Source of the DNA: Streptomyces kanamyceticus
GTDB taxonomy: Bacteria; Actinomycetota; Actinomycetes; Streptomycetales; Streptomycetaceae
DNA length: 64,000 nucleotides
NCBI RefSeq assembly: GCF_008704495.1
Contig: NZ_CP023699.1
Span: forward strand, 1,240,001-1,304,000
Direction: 5' to 3'
Part shown: one piece after another, positions 21,460 to 28,706 of the stretch
How positions within the stretch are numbered: the first letter of the stretch is position 1
Layout: every line of letters begins with the position of its first letter
Position numbers and translations under genes: made by a program
The notes under the pieces: generated by a model
What the model saw: only the letters and a program-made list of their open reading frames with translations
What the model was told of the DNA's origin: nothing
Databases searched by the model: none

Positions 21460-22173
21460 TCAGCTCACTCCAGTGGGGTCGGGGGTGTGGACTCCGAGGT
21501 CGTTCAGAAGACGTCGGCGCAGGGCGGCGAAGGCGGGGTCCCCGGGGTCGCGCGGACGCTCGGCGGCGACGGTCTCGTCGGTGACGAGGCGCCCTTCGCG
21601 GAGCACGCAGACCCGGTCGGCGAGGCGTACGGCCTCCTCCACGTCGTGGGTGACGAGCAGCACGGCGGGGCGGTGGACCCGGCACAGCTCGCCGACCAGG
21701 TCCTGCATCCGGAGCCTGGTGAGCGCGTCGAGGGCGGCGAACGGCTCGTCCAGGAGCAGCAGTTCGGGCTCGCGCACCAGGGCCCTCGCGAGGGCGACGC
21801 GCTGCGCCTCGCCACCGGAGAGAGTGGCGGGCCAGGCGTCGGCGTGCCGTTCGAGACCGACCTCGGCGAGCGCGGTGCGGCCCTGTTCGGCGCGGCCGCG
21901 GGGCAGGGCGACGGTCACGTTGGCGAGGACCCGCTTGGACGGTACGAGACGCGGCTCCTGGAAGACGACGGTGCGCGACTCGGGTACGAGGACGTCACCG
22001 CCGTCGGCGCGGTCGAGGGCGCCGAGGATGCGGAGCAGCGTGGTCTTGCCACTGCCGCTCGCGCCGAGCAGGGCCACGAACTCGCCCCGCTCGATGGTGA
22101 GATCGAGCCCGTCGAGGACGGCCCGCTGCCCGAAGGCACGGCGCAGTCCGGCGACGTGGACGGCGGTGCTCAT
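21460..22173 (-). CDS. ABC transporter ATPase (SsuB type, sulfonate/taurine)
   Basis: The 237-residue ATPase has Walker A GASGSGKTT, signature LSGGEAQRVALARAL and Walker B LLLLDEPFAALDALTR, all typical of the nitrate/taurine/sulfonate group. It powers import of organosulfur compounds with the adjacent permease and lipoprotein. The ATG at 22173 overlaps the permease TGA (ATGA), which fixes the start. Confidence 0.9.
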   Translation of the reverse strand: MSTAVHVAGLRRAFGQRAVLDGLDLTIERGEFVALLGASGSGKTTLLRILGALDRADGGDVLVPESRTVVFQEPRLVPSKRVLANVTVALPRGRAEQGRTALAEVGLERHADAWPATLSGGEAQRVALARALVREPELLLLDEPFAALDALTRLRMQDLVGELCRVHRPAVLLVTHDVEEAVRLADRVCVLREGRLVTDETVAAERPRDPGDPAFAALRRRLLNDLGVHTPDPTGVS

Positions 22174-23278
22174 CGCGCCACCACCCCCTGACCGGCGCGG
22201 CGCCACGGCATCAGCACCCGCTCCAGGAGACGTACGAGGCCGTCGGCGAGCAGGCCGAGCACTCCGTACACGAGGATGCAGACGGCGAGGATGTCGGTCC
22301 TGGCGAAACTCTGCGCCTGCGACATCAAGTAGCCGATGCCCGCGGTGGCGTTGATCTCCTCGGCGGCGATCAGCGCGATCACGCTGAGCGTCATGGAGAG
22401 CCGAAGGCCCGCGAGCAGCGAGGGCAGCGCCCCGGGCAGGACGACCTCCCTGACGATGCCGATCCTGCCCATGCCGAAGCTGCGCATCGCCTCGACCAGT
22501 TTGCGGTCGGTGGCGCGGACTCCGCTGGAGGTCGACACGTACATCGGGAAGGTCGTGGCGACCGCGATGAGCAGCACCTTCGCGGTCTCGTTGATGCCGA
22601 ACCAGACCATGAAGAGGGGCACGAGAGACAGGAAGGGGATGGTGCGCAGCGTCTGCATCGAGGAGTCGAGCAGCTCGTCACCGAGCCGGGTGAACCCGGT
22701 GACGATGCCGAGGGTCAGCCCGACGGCGAGCCCGATGAGCAGTCCGAGCCCGGACCGGGTGAGCGAGGTGACGAGCGCGTCGGACAACTGTCCGTTCCCC
22801 CACAACTCCCCTACAGCACGCAGCACTTCGGCGGGCGACGCGAGCACGTCCGGGGTGAGCAGCCCGCTCGCGGACGCGGCCCACCAGAGGGCGAGGAGGA
22901 GGAAGGGCCCGAGGGTGCGGACGGTCAGGGAGTAGGCGCGGGGGCGGGGGCGAGAGGTGGGTGGGCGGGGGTGACGAGGCCGGGTGGCGGGGTCGGGCGC
23001 GGGCGTGGTCCTTCGGTGGATTCGGTGGGGGTGGCGGGTGCGGGTGCCGTGGGCGCCGTATTGGTTACGCCCTTCGCCTCGGGCACACCGGACTCGGCAG
23101 ACGCGGCGGGCTCGGCGGACCGGCCGGGCGCGGCAGGCGCGGCAGGCACGGCAGGCACGGCAGGCACCGAACCCTTCACAGCGTGTGCGGGCACGGCGCC
23201 CGCGGCCGGCGCGGCAGGCGCCGAGTCCCTCCGCGCGGGCGCGGGCACAGGCGCCCCGCCCCCTCGCCCCGCCCTCAC
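22170..23278 (-). CDS. ABC permease (SsuC type) with an apparent frameshift near its start
   Basis: The membrane part (22170 to about 22930) is a typical sulfonate permease with about six helices (LGPFLLLALWWAASASG, PFLSLVPLFMVWFGINE and the EAA loop REVVLPGALPSLLAGL). Its reading frame has no believable start codon: upstream it reads an unnatural Arg/Cys-rich sequence. A Pro/Ala-rich frame starts at GTG 23278, overlapping the TGA of the upstream gene (GTGA), and runs to a stop at 22925. Joining the two needs a minus-1 shift, or one extra base. The G5-C-G5 run at 22940-22950 is a likely place for an undercalled or lost base. The intended protein would be about 370 residues. Confidence 0.6.
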
Positions 23279-24261
23279 AGCCGCTCCACATCGAGCACGT
23301 GCGACGCGATGTCGACCGTCTTCTTGGTGACCTTCTGCTCGGCGTAGAACCGGGCCACGGCCTCGAAGCGCTTGATGTCGGCGGGGGTGATCGGCTCGAC
23401 CGTGCCGCCCCGCGCGGTGAAGTCGGTCTGGATGCGCTTGGCGTCGCCGCTCAGCGCCTGCGGGCCCGCGTCCGTGGTGACGTTGAGGTAGCGGGCCGGG
23501 TCCTTCTTCTCCTTGGCGCTGTTCTCGTGGAGGTAGTCGTAGAGCGCCTTCACCACCTTCGGGTGCTGCTCGGCGAAGGCAGTGCGGACGGCGGTGAGGC
23601 TGTAGTTGTCGGATCCGATCTCCTTGCCGTCGGCGACGAACTCCGCCTTCCCGCTGCCGAGTTCGGACACGGCGTACGCCGCCCAGACCGCCCAGGCGTC
23701 GACCTTGCCGGTGTTGAAGACCGCGGCGGTCTGGTCGGGCCGCAGATAGACCCGCTCCACCTCGCTCGCCGGGATGTCGTGCTCGGCGAGCGCCTTCAGG
23801 AGCAGATACTCGCCCGTGCCGCCCTGGTTGACGGCGACCTTCTTGCCGACCAGGTCCTCGACACCGTCGATGCCGGAGCCCTTCTTCGCGAGGATGCCCT
23901 CGCCGACCGGGTCGGGCGCGGTGGCGGTGAAGAACCGGAAGCCGGGGGTCTGCGCGAGCGAGGTGATGCCGGAGGTGATCGAGCCCGTCGCGATGTCGAG
24001 CTGATCGGCGTTCATGGCCTGCGCGGCCGGTGCGAAGGGACCGGCGCTGCCCGTCCACTCGACCTTCGCGTCGGCCTTCGCCAGTGCCTCGGCGAGGCTG
24101 CCGTCCTTCTTGCCGAGGGCGAGGACACCGGCGTTCCCCGGGTCGGGGATGCGGACGGTGACCTGTCCGCCGCCCTCCCCGCCGGAATCGGCCTCTGAGG
24201 TGCCGCAGCCCGCGAGCGCGGCGAGGGCCGCGAGGGCCACCAGGAGTTTCGGAATGCGCAT
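23275..24261 (-). CDS. ABC substrate-binding lipoprotein (sulfonate/nitrate type)
   Basis: The 328-residue protein has a lipoprotein signal MRIPKLLVALAALAALAGC with lipobox LAGC, so it should be anchored outside the membrane. The mature part matches the SsuA/TauA/NMT1 family (MNADQLDIATGSITSGITS, VAVNQGGTGEYLLLKAL). It delivers sulfonates or related compounds to the permease. ATG 24261 has AAGGAC upstream, formed partly by the stop codon of the previous gene. It overlaps the start of the permease gene. Confidence 0.85.
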   Translation of the reverse strand: MRIPKLLVALAALAALAGCGTSEADSGGEGGGQVTVRIPDPGNAGVLALGKKDGSLAEALAKADAKVEWTGSAGPFAPAAQAMNADQLDIATGSITSGITSLAQTPGFRFFTATAPDPVGEGILAKKGSGIDGVEDLVGKKVAVNQGGTGEYLLLKALAEHDIPASEVERVYLRPDQTAAVFNTGKVDAWAVWAAYAVSELGSGKAEFVADGKEIGSDNYSLTAVRTAFAEQHPKVVKALYDYLHENSAKEKKDPARYLNVTTDAGPQALSGDAKRIQTDFTARGGTVEPITPADIKRFEAVARFYAEQKVTKKTVDIASHVLDVERL

Positions 24262-24271
24262 GACGGGGTCC

Positions 24272-25378
24272 TTAGTGTGAGGCCGTACGGGGCGACGGGG
24301 GCGGCGGCGCGGTAGCGGTGGGGGTCGTACGGGACGGCCCGGGCCCGGCGGTGAACTCCGGCTCCGCACACACCAGTTCGGCGGCACGCCGCAGCGGCTC
24401 GTGATCCGTCCACGCGCGTACGTCGACGGGTTCGGGCAGGAAGCCGTGCGCGCGCAGCCCCTCCTCCTGCCGCGCCAGCAGCCCGATGCGCTCCTCGGAC
24501 AGGTCGGGGTGGAGGGTGCGGTGCGTGCCGGGACGGTAGGCGCCCGCGACGCCCGCCGCGCCCGCACCCGTCTCCGCGCCGAGGATCCGGGCGACGTCGG
24601 CGGGGTGGTCCGCCGCCCAGTCGGCGGCGCGAAGGAGCACGGAGAGGAAGCGCGCCACGAGGTCCGGGTGGTCGTCGAGCAGGTCCTGGTGGACCGTGAT
24701 GGGGCGGGGCGTGCCGTTGTTCACGCGGTGTGCCCGGTCGGGGAGTTCGTCCAGCTCGACGGCGACCTCGGCCCCCGCGCGCCGGGCCGCCTCGACCGCG
24801 AGCGCACCCTTCACATAGACGGCGTCGACGTCCCCGCGCCGCAGCGCCGCAAGCTCCGCGGCCCACTGCCCCTCGTACCCCCGTGCCGGTACGTCGACCA
24901 GCGCGGCGTCACCGAGACCGAGCCCGGCCGACGCGAGCGCGCCGTCGAAACCGCGCAGCGCCATGGCCCGCCAGAAGTCGATGGCCACGGCATGCCGGGG
25001 CACCGCGAGGCGAAGGCCGCGCAGCGCGGCGGCACCGCGGGTCCCCGATCCCGGCGCGACGAGCACGGCCTGACGCTCCTCGATCCAGGTGAGGCCGACG
25101 AGCCGCGTCCGCTCGCCGCGCGAACGGGCCCACAGCGCGGGCACGTTGCCGCCCTCGCGGAAGAGTCCCGGCAGCGCGTGCGTGTAGTGGGCCTGTCGGT
25201 CCACGGCGGGGTCGGCGGCGTCCGGATCCAGATCCTGAAGGGACCGTACGGCGATGCCGTCCCGCGCGAACTCGGCGTTCAGCCACCGCTGATCGGCCGC
25301 TATGCCGGTCGCGGTGGGCACCGGACAGCGGGTGAACCAGAGCGTTTCCGGCACAGGGGGCACGAGGGCATGGGTCAT
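24272..25378 (-). CDS. DszB-like sulfinate desulfinase homologue
   Basis: The 368-residue protein uses a periplasmic-binding-protein fold without any signal peptide. Its N-terminus aligns by eye with DszB, the 2'-hydroxybiphenyl-2-sulfinate desulfinase of Rhodococcus: TRCPVPTA matches SNCPVPNA, and QAHYTHALPGLFREGGNVPAL matches the HFTYDQPAYTRFGGEIPPL region. The DszB catalytic residues Cys27, His60 and Arg70 correspond to Cys18, His64 and Arg74 here, with the ten-residue His-Arg spacing kept. It may release sulfite from a sulfinate. It is the first structural gene after the cysteine leader peptide. The substrate is unknown; a binding protein that has lost its signal is the alternative. Confidence 0.65.
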   Translation of the reverse strand: MTHALVPPVPETLWFTRCPVPTATGIAADQRWLNAEFARDGIAVRSLQDLDPDAADPAVDRQAHYTHALPGLFREGGNVPALWARSRGERTRLVGLTWIEERQAVLVAPGSGTRGAAALRGLRLAVPRHAVAIDFWRAMALRGFDGALASAGLGLGDAALVDVPARGYEGQWAAELAALRRGDVDAVYVKGALAVEAARRAGAEVAVELDELPDRAHRVNNGTPRPITVHQDLLDDHPDLVARFLSVLLRAADWAADHPADVARILGAETGAGAAGVAGAYRPGTHRTLHPDLSEERIGLLARQEEGLRAHGFLPEPVDVRAWTDHEPLRRAAELVCAEPEFTAGPGPSRTTPTATAPPPPSPRTASH

Positions 25379-25400
25379 GGACTCTTCCCGGGGGAGGTGT

Positions 25401-25412
25401 GGCGGCGCCGCC
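25401..25412 (-). promoter_or_regulatory. Palindromic hairpin between leader peptide and desulfinase gene
   Basis: GGCGGCGCCGCC is fully self-complementary and lies between the leader-peptide stop (25465) and the desulfinase start (25378). In a leader-peptide system this would be the natural place for the attenuating structure. The RNA alternatives were not modelled. Confidence 0.35.
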
Positions 25413-25464
25413 GAGGGACCGCAAAGCAGCGGGCAGCGGCGAAAGGACCGGCGGAGACGAAGGG

Positions 25465-25575
25465 TCAGCGACAGGCGGCGCTGGACACGCGGGCCAGATC
25501 GATGTGGCGGCGCAGCGTGAAGGCGACCGGAACCGGGCGGGCGGCAGGCGCTGCGGTACGACGACGACCGCGCAT
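25465..25575 (-). CDS. Leader peptide of the sulfur operon (RHIDL...Cys type)
   Basis: This 36-codon ORF begins at ATG 25575 after GAGGGGAG and ends TLRRHIDLARVSSAACR-stop. The RHxDLxRxxSAxC pattern with a Cys codon just before the stop is characteristic of the putative leader peptides found upstream of sulfur and cysteine assimilation operons in actinomycetes. Shortage of cysteinyl-tRNA would stall the ribosome at the Cys codon and allow expression of the downstream genes. It lies 86 bases before the desulfinase gene. The N-terminal part is Arg/Pro-rich and probably unimportant. Confidence 0.75.
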   Translation of the reverse strand: MRGRRRTAAPAARPVPVAFTLRRHIDLARVSSAACR

Positions 25576-25656
25576 GGCGCTGCTCCCCTCTCCCGTTCTA
25601 CGGGCGCTCGTGGTGGTGACGACCGCAGACTGGCACGGACCGTGCCCCCTCATCAA

Positions 25657-25746
25657 GCCGCTTCCCACGATGTGGGAGCGAGCGTGAACAGGGTGTTTCA
25701 CCAGGCTGTTTGGGCCCGATTCCGCTGCCGTAATGTGGGAAGCGGC
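25657..25746. promoter_or_regulatory. IclR operator candidates in the divergent promoter
   Basis: TCCCAC-GAT-GTGGGA (25663-25677) is a perfect dyad. GCCGCTTCCCAC (25657-25668) recurs exactly inverted as GTGGGAAGCGGC (25735-25746), 66 bases away. Three TTCCCAC-like half-sites lie in the 243 bases between the leader peptide and iclR, suggesting looping or cooperative binding by the IclR protein. Confidence 0.55.
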
Positions 25747-25818
25747 ACAGAGAATTGGAGCGGAGAGCAAGAGGCTCCACACACAGAACAAGCACGCACA
25801 CCAGGAGAGGCACACCCC

Positions 25819-26595
25819 ATGAGCGAGGCCACCGCACCGCGCCGCCCCACCGGCGCCCAGGCGGTGCGGCGCGCCCTCGACGTCCTGCACTGCTTCCACG
25901 ACAACGGCCCCGACCTCAGTGCGTCCGACCTCGCCCGCCGCCTGGCGCTGCCCGTCTCGACGGCGCACCGCCTGGCCCGCACCCTGCTCGACGCCGGTTT
26001 CCTGGAGCAGGACTTCCGCACGGCGCGCTACCGCCTGGGTCCGGCCGTGACCGAGCTGGGGCGCCTCTCGTACCACCAGCGCGGCCTCCACCTGGCCGCA
26101 CCCGAACTCACCGACTTGGCCGAACGCACGGGCGTCACCGCCGACTTGGCGCTGCGCAGCGGACCACACGCGGTGATCGTGGCGGGCGGCTCGGTCACCC
26201 CGAAGGTCGGCCTGCGCCGCCCACTGCACTCGACGGCACTCGGAAAGGTCCTGCTCGCCTGGGCGCGCCCCGGCGAGGGCGGCCCTTCGTCACTCCCGCC
26301 CCTGTTCGCGTTCACCGAGCGGACGATCGTCGAACCGGCGGCGCTGGAAGCCGAGTTGACCCGCGTGAGAACCGCTGGACACGCCCGCAACGACGGCGAG
26401 TCGGCACACGGCGTACGCACCCTGGCCGTACCGGTACTCGACCGCACGGGCCACGCCCGCTTCGCCCTCGCCCTGCGCGCGACCCCGGAACTGATCACGG
26501 ACGACAGAACCGACTGGTTCCTCTCCAGGGCACGGGGCTGCGCCCGCGCCCTGGAGATCCTGCTGCTGCCACCGGGCGACCGGAGTCATTCATGA
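25819..26595 (+). CDS. IclR family transcriptional regulator
   Basis: The 258-residue protein has the IclR layout: winged helix AQAVRRALDVLHCFHDNGPDLSASDLARR and LPVSTAHRLARTLLDAGFLEQ at about 12-65, then the ligand-binding GAF-like domain (PHAVIVAGGSV, LHSTALGKVLLA, GVRTLAVPVLDRTG). ATG 25819 was chosen for the domain boundary and the AGGAGAGG about nine bases upstream. It is divergent from the sulfonate operon and shares the promoter space with TTCCCAC repeats, so it is the probable local regulator. Its ligand is unknown. Confidence 0.88.
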   Translation: MSEATAPRRPTGAQAVRRALDVLHCFHDNGPDLSASDLARRLALPVSTAHRLARTLLDAGFLEQDFRTARYRLGPAVTELGRLSYHQRGLHLAAPELTDLAERTGVTADLALRSGPHAVIVAGGSVTPKVGLRRPLHSTALGKVLLAWARPGEGGPSSLPPLFAFTERTIVEPAALEAELTRVRTAGHARNDGESAHGVRTLAVPVLDRTGHARFALALRATPELITDDRTDWFLSRARGCARALEILLLPPGDRSHS

Positions 26596-26596
26596 G

Positions 26597-27061
26597 GTGA
26601 GGCAATTGACAGCTGTGATCTCGCTGATCATCTCAGCCGCAGCACTGTTGAGTGTCGTGATATCCCTCGTCTATCAGTCGCAACAGACGAGACTCTTCAG
26701 AGAGGAGAACGTGCGGGCCTATCACCGGGAGTTGATAGGCATGGCCATCCACGACTCGGACCTGCGCATGTGCTGGGGCGGCGGGCTCGCGGCGCTTCCC
26801 CAGGAGGAGGCCCGGCAGGTCATGTTCGCCGGACTGATCGTCACCTGGTGGCACTCCTGTTACATCGTCAAGGACCTCAACGACGAACAACTCTCCATGA
26901 CGCTCGACGTCTTCTTCAGCGGAGAGGTCGGCAAGCGGTACTGGCGCGAGAACCGCTCGTTCTGGACGGCTCTCATGGCCGCTGCGAGCTCCGGCAGAAG
27001 CGGCCGCTTCGTGACCCTCGTGGACGCGCGGTATCAGCACGCGGTGACGCGCAACGCATAG
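26597..27061 (+). CDS. DUF6082-like small membrane protein
   Basis: The 154-residue protein begins with a membrane helix (LTAVISLIISAAALLSVVISLVY) followed by a cytoplasmic helical domain with FREENVRAYHRELIGMAIHDSDLRMCWG and FAGLIVTWWHSCYIVKDLND. This pattern fits the Streptomyces DUF6082 family, whose function is unknown. GTG 26597 overlaps the end of iclR, and a TTG at 26606 is an alternative start with a better-spaced GAGG site. The close spacing suggests co-transcription with iclR. Confidence 0.7.
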   Translation: MRQLTAVISLIISAAALLSVVISLVYQSQQTRLFREENVRAYHRELIGMAIHDSDLRMCWGGGLAALPQEEARQVMFAGLIVTWWHSCYIVKDLNDEQLSMTLDVFFSGEVGKRYWRENRSFWTALMAAASSGRSGRFVTLVDARYQHAVTRNA

Positions 27062-27123
27062 CGGCACTTCCGAACTCCCCTGCTCCGCCGGTACCTTGAG
27101 CACATCTCTTCCCATCAGGGGGA

Positions 27124-27156
27124 AAGGGCGCCCCACCTCACAGGTGGCACGCCCTT
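27124..27156 (+). promoter_or_regulatory. Strong hairpin just upstream of a small-protein gene
   Basis: AAGGGCG/CGCCCTT (27124-27130 with 27150-27156) and CCACCT/AGGTGG (27133-27138 with 27142-27147) form a 13-pair stem with a three-base loop and one 2x2 internal loop. It ends about seven bases before the AAAGGAGG site of the 41-residue ORF. It may terminate the DUF6082 transcript or control the small ORF. Confidence 0.6.
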
Positions 27157-27174
27157 ACCGACAAAGGAGGAGAT

Positions 27175-27300
27175 ATGGCCGACAAGCCGTCGTCCAAGCG
27201 GGCAGGGATCAAACGGGAAATAGCGATACGAGTAGCGGCAGGTCTGGGCGTTCGCGCCCTATGGGCCGTGATCATTGAGCTGTTCCGCCACGATCTCTGA
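27175..27300 (+). CDS. Small basic amphipathic protein of 41 residues
   Basis: The ORF starts ATG at 27175 directly after AAAGGAGGAGAT, one of the strongest ribosome sites in the window, and ends TGA at 27300. The product has a Lys/Arg-rich N-terminus (MADKPSSKRAGIKRE) and a hydrophobic helix IAIRVAAGLGVRALWAVIIEL. Codon choice is less GC-rich at third positions than its neighbours (for example ATA, TTA-like codons). It could be a membrane-associated peptide, a toxin-like peptide or a partner of the DUF6082 protein. The family was not recognised. Confidence 0.6.
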   Translation: MADKPSSKRAGIKREIAIRVAAGLGVRALWAVIIELFRHDL

Positions 27301-27319
27301 GGAGTGCGCGAGCGGTCCG

Positions 27320-27382
27320 GAGGGCAGCGGATACGCCGCCGGCGGGGGGACCCCCATACGTCGTCGGCGGCGGGCTGCCCTC
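27320..27382. terminator. Large bidirectional hairpin
   Basis: GAGGGCAGC (27320-27328) pairs with GCTGCCCTC (27374-27382), and CGCCGCCG (27334-27341) pairs with CGGCGGCG (27365-27372) inside it. The structure fills the 98-base gap between the small ORF and the convergent laccase and is a good two-way terminator. Confidence 0.7.
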
Positions 27383-27398
27383 TCCCGTCGGCCCACGC

Positions 27399-28496
27399 CT
27401 ATCCGTGGTGGTGCTCGTGCTCCGCCGCTCCCGAGGATTCCTTCGCCTCGGAGGAGCTCTTGGAGGCCCCCGAGGACCCCTTCGACGCCGCCCCCGCATG
27501 ATGCGGCTCATAGTCCGGAATCGTCCCGTCCGCCTTCTTCACCAGGAACAGCCCCGCCATCCCCATGTCCGAGTGGCTCTGCACATGGCAGTGGTACATC
27601 CAGGCACCCGCGCCCACGCCCTCCCCCGCGATGACCTGGAAGCCGAACGAGTCGCCCGGTCCCGTGATCTTGTCGTCGAGGACCTGGCTGGGGTCGTCGG
27701 GCCCGGTGAGCAGGCCCGTCCTGTTGTCCGCCCAGCGATGACCGTGCACGTGGAACGTGTGGTAGTACTCGCCGTGCGTGATCGACACGAATTCGACCCG
27801 ATCGCCCACGGTGGCCTCGAAGTTGGGGCTGTCGTGGCCGGACTTGTTGTTGATCGTCATGTCGTTGAAGACGATCGTGAACGTCTTGTCCGGCAGGATG
27901 TCGCCCTTGCGGCGCACGATCAGCGGGCCGTAGAGCCCCTTGCGGACGCCGCCGGTGCCGTGATCCGTGCCGACCACGTGGTCGTGGTAGTGCCAGTAGC
28001 CCGCGGTACCCGGCCGCCAGGTGCCGTCCTTGCGGCGGCCCGGCGCGTGCGTGCGCCAGGTGTAGGTGCGCTTGCCGCCCGGCTCGACATGGCTCTTGGT
28101 GTGCCGGGTGCCGTCGCTGGAGATCTCGTAGTCCATGCCGTGGACGTGCAAGCTGGCGTCGGCGTCCGTCGTGTTCTCGAACTCGATGTGCAGCGTGTCG
28201 CCCTCGTTCAGCTCGATCAGCGGTCCCGGGATGGACGCCTTGCCCTTCTCCAGGCCGTAGCCCAGCTGTCCGTCGGGGAGCTTCTCCGCGTACATCTTGA
28301 CGCGTTTGACCTCACCGCCCGCGGGCGCGGTCCTCGGCGGCGCCTCGGCCGTGCTCGCCTCGGGCGCACCCGCGACCGACAACGATGTCACCCCGGCCGC
28401 CGCTGCCGCGCCGCCCACGAGCATCCGCCGGTTGAAGCTCCGCCGGTCGAACCCGCGCCGGTCCGAACCTCGCCGGTCCTGACTCCGTCTGTCCAT
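27399..28496 (-). CDS. Small two-domain laccase (SLAC, multicopper oxidase)
   Basis: The 365-residue exported enzyme belongs to the two-domain laccases of Streptomyces, which act as trimers and oxidise phenols and other compounds at alkaline pH. Copper ligands are visible as [24 protein letters not shown] and the Cys-containing [14 protein letters not shown]. The N-terminus is a Tat signal ([15 protein letters not shown]) preceded by an unusual run of DRR repeats at residues 2-24. ATG 28496 follows GGGGAG. The C-terminus ends with a Ser/Glu/His-rich tail (EHEHHHG), which could bind copper. It is divergent from the ThuA/sugar-dehydrogenase gene. Confidence 0.92.
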   Translation of the reverse strand: MDRRSQDRRGSDRRGFDRRSFNRRMLVGGAAAAAGVTSLSVAGAPEASTAEAPPRTAPAGGEVKRVKMYAEKLPDGQLGYGLEKGKASIPGPLIELNEGDTLHIEFENTTDADASLHVHGMDYEISSDGTRHTKSHVEPGGKRTYTWRTHAPGRRKDGTWRPGTAGYWHYHDHVVGTDHGTGGVRKGLYGPLIVRRKGDILPDKTFTIVFNDMTINNKSGHDSPNFEATVGDRVEFVSITHGEYYHTFHVHGHRWADNRTGLLTGPDDPSQVLDDKITGPGDSFGFQVIAGEGVGAGAWMYHCHVQSHSDMGMAGLFLVKKADGTIPDYEPHHAGAASKGSSGASKSSSEAKESSGAAEHEHHHG

Positions 28497-28666
28497 GCCG
28501 AACTCCCCACTGCGGTACGGAGGGTGACGGGGCGCAGGAGGCCCCGGGGACGGCCACACGGTATCCGCGTACTCTTCGTTTATCCACACTCAGGACAAAG
28601 TTTGTGCTATCGCGGTCATACCTATTGGCGGCTGGCGAAAAGAGGTCTAGCTTCATCGGCGCCGTT

Positions 28667-28688
28667 GCTGTGACCGAGCTGTGACCGA
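28667..28688. promoter_or_regulatory. Perfect tandem 11-base repeat in the laccase/ThuA promoter
   Basis: GCTGTGACCGA is repeated exactly at 28667-28677 and 28678-28688, immediately before the ThuA-fusion start. On the other strand this reads as GGTCACAGCTC then GGTCACAGC. Eleven-base direct repeats beginning G(G/T)TCAC are the form of PhoP (PHO box) sites in Streptomyces. The remaining bases match that consensus poorly, so the binder is uncertain. Confidence 0.45.
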
Positions 28689-28706
28689 CGAGGGGTGGGT
28701 GTACTC

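Noticed and set aside
18793-22191. 1132-codon open frame on the + strand across LacI and the sulfonate genes
   Set aside because: It runs antisense to at least four well-supported genes and shows no recognisable domain.
22925-23278. Independent 117-residue Pro/Ala-rich gene
   Set aside because: Possible, but the GTGA overlap, the start-less permease frame right after it and the G5 runs make a split permease gene more likely.
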